From assembly GCF_009827545.1 (NCBI RefSeq), contig NZ_WTYS01000001.1, forward strand, positions 705,450-769,449: DNA of 64,000 bases, given 5' to 3'. Each line of letters opens with the position of its first letter. The stretch's first letter is position 1. The stretch comes from Pontixanthobacter gangjinensis. Lineage in GTDB: Bacteria > Pseudomonadota > Alphaproteobacteria > Sphingomonadales > Sphingomonadaceae. Below the pieces are notes generated by a model that saw only the letters and a program-made list of their open reading frames with translations, searched no databases and was not told where the DNA came from. The position numbers and the translations under genes were made by a program. Below are positions 35,309-43,818 of the stretch, one piece after another.

Positions 35309-35359
35309 CAGTCAGCAAACTGTCACAAACCGAACATATTGGCGTCAGGGAAGTTTCAC
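35309..35359 (+). promoter_or_regulatory. Pho-box array (PhoB sites) upstream of the porin
   Basis: 7-bp units repeat every 11 bp: CAGTCAG (35309), CTGTCAC (35320), CGAACAT (35331, poor), GCGTCAG (35342) and GTTTCAC (35353). PhoB binds direct repeats of CTGTCAT/C spaced by 4 bp, so this is five in-phase units, four of them good. The array ends 21 nt before the porin ATG and 100 nt from ald. Confidence 0.65.
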
Positions 35360-35380
35360 AGAATTGTAAAGGTAGCAGCA

Positions 35381-36754
35381 ATGAACACTCATAACCGCGC
35401 ATTGGGATCCGCGCTGGCAATGGCCCTTGCCTGCGGATGGGCCACGCCCGCCATGGCGCAAACGGCAGATGGTGCCTCTGTCGCGGAAGAGCTCGCCGCA
35501 ATGCGCGCCCAGATGGAAGCAATGGCCCAGCGTATCGCAGAGCTCGAAGGTGAATTGGCGGAAACCGATACGGCGGTTGATGCTGTGACCAGGCAAGTCG
35601 CAGCGACACCCGTTCCGGTTGCTTCGGAAAAACCGCCAGTTGATGTCAGCTGGAAGGGTGCTCCGGAGTTTAAGGGCGAAGGCGGCTGGACCTTCAAGCC
35701 GCGTGGCCGGATAAATTTGGATGCTGGTTTCGTCAACGCGCCTGATTCGACCAGTGCAAATGATGGTTTCGGCAGCGAAGCGCGCCGCATCCGTCTAGGC
35801 GTTCAAGGCAGTATGCCCGGCGGTTTCGGTTATAAGGTTGAAGCCGATTTGGCCGGAGACGAAGTGGCGCTGACCGATGCAATTCTGACTTATAAAGACG
35901 GCGATTTGAAGCTGACAGCGGGTCAGCACAATAACTTCCAGTCGCTTGAAGAATTATCGAGCAGCCTCAACACGTCCTTTATCGAGCGCGCCGCATTCAC
36001 TGATGCATTCGGATTTCAACGCCGTGTCGGTGTGTCGGCAGAATTTTCTCCGAATGATGTTCTAATTCAAGCAGGTCTGTTCACCGGCAACAGTGCCGAT
36101 CTGCCTGCGAAGGATTGGAGCGCGGATGGTCGCTTTGTTTATATGCCCAAGCTTGGTTCGACCCAATTGCATCTGGGTGCATCGGCGCATTTGCGCTCGC
36201 TGGAAAGCGGATCGACGGTTCGATACCGCCAGCGTCCTCTGGTTCATTTCACCAGCGATCGTTTTATAAACACAGGGAACCTATCGGCTGACAGTGAATT
36301 CGGCTTGGGTCTCGAGGCAGCGGCTATTTCGGGACCGTTCCATGTGTCTGCCGAAACATATTGGCAAAAAGTTGATCGTGGACCCGCTCTAGCGAACCCG
36401 ACCTTTTTCGGCGGTTCGATAGAGGCTGGCTATTTCCTGACTAAGGGCGACAGCCGCGGATATAAGGGCGGAACATTTGACCGCGTGAAGCCGGCCAATC
36501 CGGTCGGTGAGGGCGGTATTGGCGCGGTCCAGATCAACGCGCGCTATGATCATCTCGATTTGAACGATGCCGGCATTATCGGCGGAACCCAAAACAGCTA
36601 TCAAGCCTCGTTGATCTGGACAATGACCGATTACACGCGTTTGCTGATCAATTATGCGCGGCTTAATTATGATGATGCGGCGTTGCCTGCCGCTGGTGGG
36701 AACAGGTCATACAGCGTCGATGCTGTTGGTATCCGGGCCCAGATCGACTTTTAA
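35381..36754 (+). CDS. OprO/OprP-type phosphate-selective porin
   Basis: A 457-residue outer-membrane porin. It has a signal peptide (ALAMALACGWATPAMA, about residue 26), an N-terminal coiled coil with heptads (VAEELAAMRAQMEAMAQRI) that forms the periplasmic trimer stalk in this family, and then a beta-barrel beginning FKPRGRINLDAGFV with the family phrase RRIRLGVQGSMPGGFGYKVE. It ends with the C-terminal aromatic residue F, as barrel proteins do. The Pho-box array before it and pstS behind it suggest phosphate-starvation control and polyanion uptake. The start is the ATG with AAAGG before it. Confidence 0.9.
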   Translation: MNTHNRALGSALAMALACGWATPAMAQTADGASVAEELAAMRAQMEAMAQRIAELEGELAETDTAVDAVTRQVAATPVPVASEKPPVDVSWKGAPEFKGEGGWTFKPRGRINLDAGFVNAPDSTSANDGFGSEARRIRLGVQGSMPGGFGYKVEADLAGDEVALTDAILTYKDGDLKLTAGQHNNFQSLEELSSSLNTSFIERAAFTDAFGFQRRVGVSAEFSPNDVLIQAGLFTGNSADLPAKDWSADGRFVYMPKLGSTQLHLGASAHLRSLESGSTVRYRQRPLVHFTSDRFINTGNLSADSEFGLGLEAAAISGPFHVSAETYWQKVDRGPALANPTFFGGSIEAGYFLTKGDSRGYKGGTFDRVKPANPVGEGGIGAVQINARYDHLDLNDAGIIGGTQNSYQASLIWTMTDYTRLLINYARLNYDDAALPAAGGNRSYSVDAVGIRAQIDF

Positions 36755-36785
36755 GTTCGGGCGGCTCTAAATTCTCTTACAGACT

Positions 36786-36803
36786 TTGTCATAAACGCGT
36801 CAC
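36786..36803 (+). promoter_or_regulatory. Pho box upstream of pstS
   Basis: TTGTCAT (36786-36792), 4-bp spacer AAAC, GCGTCAC (36797-36803): two direct repeats 11 bp apart, close to the PhoB consensus. It lies 48 bp before the pstS start. A weaker TCTTACA at 36775 is in the same phase. Confidence 0.65.
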
Positions 36804-36850
36804 ACAACAGGAATAGTCGCGCGGTTAGACTTAAACAGGAATATCAAACT

Positions 36851-37882
36851 ATGCGTATCACGACCAAATTTGCTGTCCTCGCTGCGTCCGCGCTTTCGCT
36901 CGCCAGCTGCGGTGGGACACCTACTGAAACAGTGCATGTTGTCGGTTCTTCGACCGTGTTTCCGTTCGCCAAAATGATTGCCGAAAACACCAGCCGCTCA
37001 AACCCAACTCTTGGTTCGCCGCTGATTGAATCGACCGGTAGCGGCGGCGGTATCAAGCTGTTCTGCGCCGGTGTCGGGTCAGAGCACCCCGACGTTGTCA
37101 ATGCATCACGCCGGATGAAGGCGTCGGAGTTCGCGACGTGTAATGCCAATGGCGTTACCGAAGTTGTTGAAATTCAGGTCGGCCTTGACGGCATCGCTTT
37201 TGCTTCGGCCAAAGATGGCATCATGATGAATCTGACGCCTGACATCGTCTATCGTGCAATCGCGGCAAAGCCTTACGGCAAGGAACAGACTAACGAGACC
37301 TGGGCAGACGTTGATCCCTCGCTGCCTGCTGAGCCGATCCTTGTCTATGGTCCGCCATCGGGTTCGGGCACACGCGATGCGCTGCAGGAGCTGATCCTCG
37401 AAGCTGCATGTAAAGCCAATCCGGAAATGGAAGCGCTCAAGGAGAAAGACGAAGATCTCTACGACCAGACTTGCACCGAAGTGCGCGATGACCAAAAATA
37501 TGTCGCGCAAGGGGAGCAGGATAATCTGATCGTCCAAAAGATCAGCGGCAACCCAAAGGCGGTTGGCGTGTTCGGATATTCCTATCTTGAAGAAAATTTG
37601 AACAAGATTCAGGGCCTGCCGATGAACGGTTCGGACCCTACCTATGAAAACATTTCCAGCTTTGCCTATCCCGGCGCGCGCCCTCTCTACATGTATGTGA
37701 AGAAGCAGCACCTCGATAATATCCAGGGACTGCGCGAATATATCGCCGAATGGGCCAAGAGCTGGGACAAAGATGGTCCGCTCGCCAAAATCGGTCTTGT
37801 CGCTTCGCCTGATGATGTTCGCGCTGCGAACACCAAGAAGTCGACCGAGTTTTCGGTGATGACTGCTGACGATTTGAAGTAG
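36851..37882 (+). CDS. pstS: Phosphate-binding lipoprotein PstS
   Basis: A 343-residue periplasmic binding protein for phosphate. The N-terminus has a lipoprotein signal with lipobox LASC (residue about 20 is the lipidated Cys). VHVVGSSTVFPFAKMIAEN and STGSGGGIKLFCAG are the strong PstS signatures that form the phosphate site, and YGPPSGSGTRDALQELI is the second half of the pocket. No pstC, pstA, pstB or phoU follow here; a terminator comes 24 nt after the stop. It therefore works with a transporter encoded elsewhere. Confidence 0.95.
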   Translation: MRITTKFAVLAASALSLASCGGTPTETVHVVGSSTVFPFAKMIAENTSRSNPTLGSPLIESTGSGGGIKLFCAGVGSEHPDVVNASRRMKASEFATCNANGVTEVVEIQVGLDGIAFASAKDGIMMNLTPDIVYRAIAAKPYGKEQTNETWADVDPSLPAEPILVYGPPSGSGTRDALQELILEAACKANPEMEALKEKDEDLYDQTCTEVRDDQKYVAQGEQDNLIVQKISGNPKAVGVFGYSYLEENLNKIQGLPMNGSDPTYENISSFAYPGARPLYMYVKKQHLDNIQGLREYIAEWAKSWDKDGPLAKIGLVASPDDVRAANTKKSTEFSVMTADDLK

Positions 37883-37905
37883 ACTCCAATTTGGCTAAAA
37901 GCGGA

Positions 37906-37941
37906 GGGCCGCCCTTGCAAAAATGCGGGGGCGGCTTTTTT
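37906..37941 (+). terminator. Rho-independent terminator after pstS
   Basis: GCCGCCC (37908-37914) pairs with GGGCGGC (37929-37935) across a 14-nt loop, followed directly by TTTTTT (37936-37941). It is 24 nt after the pstS stop. Confidence 0.88.
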
Positions 37942-38241
37942 GCGCGCCTGATGGGCGCTGTTCGAGATCAGAAGCTCCGAGCATTCTGGAAAAGCCTCCC
38001 CTTTTTAACAGGCTGCTGCAACGGCTCGCCGTATGGCCTGTGATCCTGATGCAGCCAGCATCCGGGCGTGTGGAATAATGTTGCTCTAACAACAAAAATT
38101 CGTAATTAAATGACCTACCAGTCAAAGATTATTGCAAATATTCTGAGCCGGGCGCAGTCTTCGCCAGTTTTGCAATCAGCCAACTGGCGGTGCGAACATG
38201 GGCAAGAGGGGCAAAGCCGCTCTTGATAGGGAGAAGAATGC
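37942..38241 (+). other. Long hairpin-rich leader before the TonB-dependent receptor
   Basis: 300 nt without a gene between the pstS terminator and the receptor. Three hairpins are visible: ACAGGC (38008) with GCCTGT (38036) enclosing the inner stem ACGGC/GCCGT (38021/38028); CGCCAGTT (38162) with AACTGGCG (38182); and AAGAGGGGC (38204) with GCCGCTCTT (38216), one mismatch, just 5 nt before the AGGGAGAAG ribosome site. A regulatory RNA leader is possible, but no known riboswitch was identified; B12 riboswitch hallmarks are not complete. Confidence 0.4.
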
Positions 38242-40944
38242 ATGAATTTACGACTTAAAAAGGTTTCTTCGCGTGCAATGTTTGCGGCAGCGACCGCGTT
38301 GATAGCGATAGCGAGTTCCGACGTAGCGTTGGCTCAGTCTGCGGATACTGCTGCTGAGAGCGACGAGGCTGCCGAGGAAACTGGTGCCGCCCCATCAATT
38401 GTGGTTATCGGAACGCGCCGCACTGATCGCAGCGCCACCGATTCAGCCTCACCGGTTGACGTTATCAGTTCAGCTGAATTGCAGCAGCAGCCAGCCATCA
38501 ACATGCTGGATGTTATCAAAAACGTTGTTCCATCCTTCTTCGTGCCGCAAAATACAATCTCCGATGCGTCCACTTTCGTGCGCGCACCATCTTTGCGGGG
38601 TCTACCCGCAGATAACATTCTGGTCATGCTCAACGGGAAGCGCTTTAACCGCTCGGCGTTGGTCCAAGTCTATACTGGCGGCGATACAGCGCTCTCTTTT
38701 GGTTCCCAGGGGGCTGACATCTCGTCGATTCCATCGATTGCTGTTTCGAATTTGCAGGTCCTGCGTGATGGCGCGACCGCGCAATATGGCTCAGACGCAA
38801 TCGGCGGCGTTTTGAACTATGGTTTGCGCGACGACATCGGGCTGGAATTGCAAGGACTATACGGCCAGAACTACGACAATGGCGGCGATGGCGAAACCTA
38901 TCAGATATCGGGCTATGGCGGCGTCAAGCTGGGCGACAGGGGCTTCATCAGCCTAGCCGCTGAGTATAGTGATACCAACGGAACAAGCCGCGGCGTCCAG
39001 CGGCCATCGGCGGTCAATTTTGCTACCCAATTCCCCAACTTGGCCGACCAGCTTCCCAATGCGCCGGGTCCGGTACAGATCTGGGGCACATCGCCTTCAC
39101 ACGGCTGGAAAGCTGTGCTGAACAGCGAATATGAATTTTCGCCGCAGGCAACAATGTATCTGTTTGGCAATTTTGCCGGTTCGAAAGCGGATCAAAGTTT
39201 CAATTACCGAGAGGCGGTTGCAACCACGGCAACGCGGTTTGACGGGACGAACACCACAACCGGCACATTATCGGCAAACTCTGCCTTCCGTCACCCAATC
39301 TATCTCACAAGCTGCCCAACTGGTAACGCGACTTGCCCCAATGGCGCGTTTGTCAAAGATACCAATGTCTTCAACTTCACCACACTCTATCCCGCCGGGT
39401 TCACTCCTCGCTTTCTTGGCGAGACCAAGCAAGCGATCGGTGTGGTAGGAATCAAAGGTGAAATGGATTCAGGCTTCACCTACGATCTTTCGGGATCGCT
39501 AGCGCGCCAATCGCTAGAACTCTCCATGAACAATTCGCTGGCACCTTCTTACGGACCGAACACGCAAACCAGCTTCAATTTCGGTACGCTTATCCAGCGC
39601 GAAATGAACCTTAATCTTGACCTGACCTACCCGCTCGAAGTCGGTCTTGCGAGCCCGCTGACACTGTCGGCTGGTGCGGAATTCCGCCGCGAGGAGTATG
39701 AAGCAACTGAGGGTGATCCGCAGTCTTATGGTGCCGGACCATTTGCGGTGCAAAACCTCTATGTTCAGACAGCGCCGGGCGTATTTGCATTCGATTCAAC
39801 CGTGACAATGCCACCCGCTGCCAGCGGTTATGGCGGCACCAGCCCGACTTTTGCAGGAAAGAGCAACGAAAAGAGCAAGGGTGTTTATATCGGGCTGGAG
39901 GGCGATTTGACCGACAGCTTCTCGATGGGTCTCGCAGGCCGCTACGAAAACTACGACAATTTTGGGAGCACAACGGTTGGTAAAATCAACGCTCGTTACG
40001 AGCTGACAGATTCACTCGCGATACGCGCAACTGCGGGTACTGGTTTTCATGCCCCTTCTCCGGGTCAAAACAACGTCCAGGTTCTGACCACGACTTTTAT
40101 TCAAGGTAACCAGGTTCAAGTTGGGACCTATCCGGTGACCAGCGACATCGCCCAATTCTATGGGGCGACAACCTTGGGGCCGGAAGAATCAACCAACTTC
40201 GGAGCGGGCTTCGTGTTCGATCCGGGTAACGGCCTCACCCTCACCGTTGACGGGTATTCTATCAAAGTCCGTGACCGGATCGGTATTTCGCAAACATTCA
40301 ACGTAAGTGCGCAAGATTTGATCGATTTGCCATCGCTTGCAGGCGTCGGCGTTGGTGGATCGGTGCAATATTTCACCAATGGATTTGATACGCTCACCCG
40401 GGGCGTTGACGTTGTCAGCACTTACCGGACAGACTTGGCTGGTGGCAGGCTAAACCTGACGCTCGCTTACAACTACAACCAGAGCAAGGTCACCGATTTC
40501 GATCCCGGCGTGATTGGTGCGACGCAGCTGATCGATATCAAATATCTCGCACCAAATCATCGGGCGACTTTTGCCGCGAACTGGTCATTGGGCGATTTCG
40601 CAGTCAATTTGCGGGAGAGCTATTACGGATCATGGCGTGATGCGAACGACTATCCGATCCGGCAGGGCAATGTTTCCACCGGCGCGATCATAGATGGTCA
40701 GGAGTTCGGTGCGAAATTCGTAACGGATCTTGATGTCAGCTATACTTTCATGGACAATTATACGCTGACGGTTGGCGCGAACAACCTGTTCAACACCTAT
40801 CCGGACAAAATAGCGCCGACCATCAACAATCCGATCTATGATCTGACCGGCAGCATTTCGAATGGCTCGGTTTATCCGCGCCCCGGTGGACCGTTCGGAA
40901 TCAACGGTGGTTTCTGGTATGGACGCCTGCGGATCAAATACTAA
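38242..40944 (+). CDS. TonB-dependent outer-membrane receptor
   Basis: A 900-residue receptor. Signal peptide (ATALIAIASSDVALA, end near residue 31), then a TonB box-like region with IVVIGTRRTDR, a plug domain with LQQQPAINMLDVIKNVVPSF and RGLPADNILVMLNGKRFNR, VLRDGATAQYGSDAIGGVLNY closing the plug, and a 22-strand barrel with a C-terminal aromatic end FWYGRLRIKY. Ligand unknown. Two candidate contexts exist: phosphate-related uptake, because it follows pstS, or a siderophore/carbohydrate receptor. Ribosome site AGGGAGAAG lies 6 nt before the ATG. Confidence 0.94.
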   Translation: MNLRLKKVSSRAMFAAATALIAIASSDVALAQSADTAAESDEAAEETGAAPSIVVIGTRRTDRSATDSASPVDVISSAELQQQPAINMLDVIKNVVPSFFVPQNTISDASTFVRAPSLRGLPADNILVMLNGKRFNRSALVQVYTGGDTALSFGSQGADISSIPSIAVSNLQVLRDGATAQYGSDAIGGVLNYGLRDDIGLELQGLYGQNYDNGGDGETYQISGYGGVKLGDRGFISLAAEYSDTNGTSRGVQRPSAVNFATQFPNLADQLPNAPGPVQIWGTSPSHGWKAVLNSEYEFSPQATMYLFGNFAGSKADQSFNYREAVATTATRFDGTNTTTGTLSANSAFRHPIYLTSCPTGNATCPNGAFVKDTNVFNFTTLYPAGFTPRFLGETKQAIGVVGIKGEMDSGFTYDLSGSLARQSLELSMNNSLAPSYGPNTQTSFNFGTLIQREMNLNLDLTYPLEVGLASPLTLSAGAEFRREEYEATEGDPQSYGAGPFAVQNLYVQTAPGVFAFDSTVTMPPAASGYGGTSPTFAGKSNEKSKGVYIGLEGDLTDSFSMGLAGRYENYDNFGSTTVGKINARYELTDSLAIRATAGTGFHAPSPGQNNVQVLTTTFIQGNQVQVGTYPVTSDIAQFYGATTLGPEESTNFGAGFVFDPGNGLTLTVDGYSIKVRDRIGISQTFNVSAQDLIDLPSLAGVGVGGSVQYFTNGFDTLTRGVDVVSTYRTDLAGGRLNLTLAYNYNQSKVTDFDPGVIGATQLIDIKYLAPNHRATFAANWSLGDFAVNLRESYYGSWRDANDYPIRQGNVSTGAIIDGQEFGAKFVTDLDVSYTFMDNYTLTVGANNLFNTYPDKIAPTINNPIYDLTGSISNGSVYPRPGGPFGINGGFWYGRLRIKY

Positions 40945-40971
40945 AAACCGCTATTAAACTTAATGATAAGG

Positions 40972-40997
40972 CGGGGGGCGAAAGCTCCCCGTTTTTT
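40972..40997 (+). terminator. Rho-independent terminator after the TonB receptor
   Basis: CGGGG-G-GC and GC-T-CCCCG form a hairpin around GAAA, followed by seven T (to 40997). It lies 28 nt past the receptor stop. Confidence 0.88.
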
Positions 40998-41089
40998 TGC
41001 AGGGTCCAAGCAACGCCCGCAATTGTAAGGCGGGGATTTCTTATGTCAGCTTCGCACCAGAATGAAATTGCTTTGCAGAAAATGAAGGG

Positions 41090-41104
41090 GAACATATATA
41101 GAAC
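41090..41104. promoter_or_regulatory. LexA (SOS) box upstream of the radical-SAM/UdgX operon
   Basis: GAAC ATATATA GAAC (GAAC-N7-GAAC) is the exact complement of GTTC-N7-GTTC, the LexA operator of alphaproteobacteria. It ends 2 nt before the ATG at 41107, so a bound repressor would block initiation. Seven A/T bases form the spacer. Confidence 0.75.
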
Positions 41105-41106
41105 GA

Positions 41107-42363
41107 ATGGATAGACTCACCACAATCGACAAACTCGGTATTTTGGCTGATGCTGCAAAATATGATGCGTCTTGTGCATCGTCCGGAACGGCGAAAAAGA
41201 ATTCGCTGGGTGGGCCGAAGGGGCGGGGCGGTATCGGCTCGACTGAGGGGATGGGCATTTGTCATGCTTACGCGCCCGACGGACGGTGCATTTCGTTACT
41301 CAAGATATTGCTGACCAATCACTGCATCTTCGATTGCCATTATTGCATCAACCGCAAAAGCAGCAATGTCCGACGTGCGCGCTTCACCCCGCAAGAAGTC
41401 GCTGACCTAACGCTGAGCTTTTATCGCCGTAACTATATTGAGGGTCTGTTTCTCTCTTCCGGCATTATCAAGAGTTCAAATTTCACCATGGAACAGATGG
41501 TGGAATGCGCCCGCATTTTGCGCGAGGAGCATGATTTTCGCGGCTATATCCACCTTAAGACCATTCCCGAAGCCGATCCCGAACTGGTTTATCAGGCAGG
41601 CCTTCTTGCGGACCGGATTTCGATCAATGTCGAACTGCCCACCGATGCTGGTTTGACACGGCTGGCCCCTGACAAAAACGCGCGCCAGATCGAAGGGGCA
41701 ATGCGCAACGTGAATTCTGACATCACAGAGACGAAAGACGCCAGGAAACGCTTCAAACACGCGCCGCGATTTGCGCCCGCAGGTCAATCGACGCAGATGA
41801 TCGTCGGTGCGGATCAGGCGACTGATTCCGACATTGTTAGCAAGGCCAGCCGCCTTTACGACGGGTTCAAATTGCGGCGTGTCTATTATTCGGCGTTCAG
41901 CCCGATCCCTGATGCGAGCGCGGTTTTGCCATTGAAACGGCCGCCGCTGATCCGAGAGCACCGGCTGTATCAATCAGACTGGTTGATGCGGTTCTACGGC
42001 TATCAGGCCCGCGAGGTGATGGACGCCGCGGACAAGGACGGTAATTTGCCCCTCGATATCGATCCTAAACTTGCGTGGGCCCTTAAGTTTAGGGAGACTT
42101 TTCCGCTCGACGTTAATCGCGCACCGAGGGATCGACTGCTCCGCGTACCGGGCCTTGGGGTAACAGCGGTAAACCGGATTATCGCGGCGCGGCGGCACAA
42201 ATCTTTGAGGCTTGAGGATGTTGGCAAGCTCACCGTATCAATTGCCAAGGTTCGGCCGTTTATTTGCGCGATCGATTGGAGCCCGACGGCGCTAACAGAC
42301 CGTGCTGATTTGCGAAATTTGCTCGCTCCCAAGCAGGAGCAGCTGGAACTGTTCGCGGCATGA
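41107..42363 (+). CDS. Putative DNA modification/repair radical SAM protein
   Basis: A 418-residue radical SAM enzyme with C73, C77 and C80 (CIFDCHYC) as the 4Fe-4S ligands. The order is an N-terminal stretch with two extra Cys (C23, C52), the SAM core (LFLSSGIIKSSNFTMEQMVE, IHLKTIPEADPELVYQAGLLADRISINVELP in pieces) and a C-terminal helix-hairpin-helix (RLLRVPGLGVTAVNRII). The family is known to pair with a UdgX gene and is proposed to act in DNA repair, like spore photoproduct lyase; the chemistry is unproven. It overlaps the next gene by 4 nt (ATGA). Confidence 0.93.
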   Translation: MDRLTTIDKLGILADAAKYDASCASSGTAKKNSLGGPKGRGGIGSTEGMGICHAYAPDGRCISLLKILLTNHCIFDCHYCINRKSSNVRRARFTPQEVADLTLSFYRRNYIEGLFLSSGIIKSSNFTMEQMVECARILREEHDFRGYIHLKTIPEADPELVYQAGLLADRISINVELPTDAGLTRLAPDKNARQIEGAMRNVNSDITETKDARKRFKHAPRFAPAGQSTQMIVGADQATDSDIVSKASRLYDGFKLRRVYYSAFSPIPDASAVLPLKRPPLIREHRLYQSDWLMRFYGYQAREVMDAADKDGNLPLDIDPKLAWALKFRETFPLDVNRAPRDRLLRVPGLGVTAVNRIIAARRHKSLRLEDVGKLTVSIAKVRPFICAIDWSPTALTDRADLRNLLAPKQEQLELFAA

Positions 42364-43799
42364 GTGCTCACCGTCAAACCGAGGATAATCTGCATTATTC
42401 GGTGTCGATGCTGGAGCCCGATGATTTTGCGTTCTGGCGGCATAAGGCCCGCCAATTGGTCCAATCCAATATTCCTCCAGAGAGAGTCAGCTGGAGCGAA
42501 GCTGGGGGCTGCGGCGATTTGTTTTCTGGTGGCGACACACAATTGCCCCCGGTTCCCAATGACGCAGCGACAGTCCGGGCGAGCAAGCGCTTTCTCAGCT
42601 TGGCGAAAAATGTCGTGCTGCATACGGATTTGGAGAGGTTCGCCCTCTTGTATGGTCTATTGTGGCGGCAACAAAGTAATCCGCGCATCATGGAGGACAA
42701 GACCGACAATGATGTCCGCCGGGCCGAAGAATTAGACAAGGCAGTAAGGCGGGACAGCCATAAGATGCACGCTTTTGTCCGGTTCCGCATGGTCGAACTG
42801 GAGAACGGCGAAGAGCATTACATCGCTTGGTTCGAGCCAGACCATCATATTGTTCGGGCCAATGCTGGCTTTTTTAAGCGCCGGTTCGCCAATATGCATT
42901 GGTCCATCCTGACGCCTCGCGGGTGCATCCACTGGGACGGTGATAGCATGCGGGAAAGCCCACCTGCCCGGCGGGGCGATGCACCCTGCGATGATCCGAC
43001 CGAAGATCTATGGCGCAAATACTATGCCTCCATTTTCAACCCGGCGCGATTGAAAGTTAGCGCGATGATGAGCGAAATGCCGAAGAAATACTGGAAGAAC
43101 TTACCCGAGGCGTCGTTGATTCCAGAGCTTATTGCCAATGCGCAAAAACGGGAATCGCAAATGGTTGCAGCCGGCGAACAGGATTTTCAAGCCAAGCCCG
43201 AAACTCTTGAAGAAGTGGGCACTGCGATTAATCGGTGCCGCAATTGCCCGATCGGCGACTGCGCTACACAGGCAGTGATGGGTGAGGGACCAAAGAATGC
43301 GCGCCTGATGATTATAGGCGAGCAGCCCGGCGATGATGAGGATAAGGCAGGCAAACCCTTTGTCGGCCCGGCTGGCCAGCTGCTCGATGTGCATCTGGAA
43401 AAATCCGGTATTGATCGCAAGGATGCGTACGTCACCAATGCGGTGAAGCACTTCAAGTTTGTCTTGAAACAGACCGCGCGCGGGAAAATCCGGCTGCACC
43501 AATCACCGGCAGCAAAGGAGATCGACACCTGCCGCTGGTGGGTCGAGGCCGAGCGCGATATTGTGAAGCCAAAGCTTGTACTAGCGCTGGGTGCCAGCGC
43601 AGCCCGCGTTGTTTTTGGTAAGACAGTCAGTATTTCTCAGGCACGGGGCAAGCCGATACCGCTTGAGGACGGCAGCGAGCTGTGGATTACGGCGCATCCG
43701 TCATACTTACTGAGGCTAGAGGGAGAAGCGCGGGCAACGCAGACACAGCTATTCGATGCCGATTTGGCCGCAGTGCAGCAAAGGTTGGTCCAACTCTAA
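42360..43799 (+). CDS. udgX: DUF4130-UdgX fusion protein (UdgX-type uracil-DNA glycosylase)
   Basis: A 479-residue fusion. The N-terminal about 240 residues belong to the partner domain of the radical SAM enzyme (the TIGR03915/DUF4130 type, with KRRFANMHWSILTPRG and its motif for binding). The C-terminal domain is a UDG superfamily member: GEQPGDDEDKAGKPFVGPAG (residues 320-339), NAVKHFKF and the late motif AHPSYLLR. UdgX links uracil covalently through a His in its KRRIH loop. Here the loop reads GKIRLHQSP with His380 kept. Four Cys at the domain start (CRNCPIGDC) fit the iron-sulfur ligands of family 4-type enzymes. Confidence 0.92.
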   Translation: MSAHRQTEDNLHYSVSMLEPDDFAFWRHKARQLVQSNIPPERVSWSEAGGCGDLFSGGDTQLPPVPNDAATVRASKRFLSLAKNVVLHTDLERFALLYGLLWRQQSNPRIMEDKTDNDVRRAEELDKAVRRDSHKMHAFVRFRMVELENGEEHYIAWFEPDHHIVRANAGFFKRRFANMHWSILTPRGCIHWDGDSMRESPPARRGDAPCDDPTEDLWRKYYASIFNPARLKVSAMMSEMPKKYWKNLPEASLIPELIANAQKRESQMVAAGEQDFQAKPETLEEVGTAINRCRNCPIGDCATQAVMGEGPKNARLMIIGEQPGDDEDKAGKPFVGPAGQLLDVHLEKSGIDRKDAYVTNAVKHFKFVLKQTARGKIRLHQSPAAKEIDTCRWWVEAERDIVKPKLVLALGASAARVVFGKTVSISQARGKPIPLEDGSELWITAHPSYLLRLEGEARATQTQLFDADLAAVQQRLVQL

Positions 43800-43818
43800 T
43801 TGCCGGGTCGCCGCAGGT

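Noticed and set aside
37942..38241. Cobalamin riboswitch before the TonB receptor
   Set aside because: A CCAGC...CCGGGC stretch near 38058 faintly resembles a B12 box, but the other conserved elements are not found in the right order.
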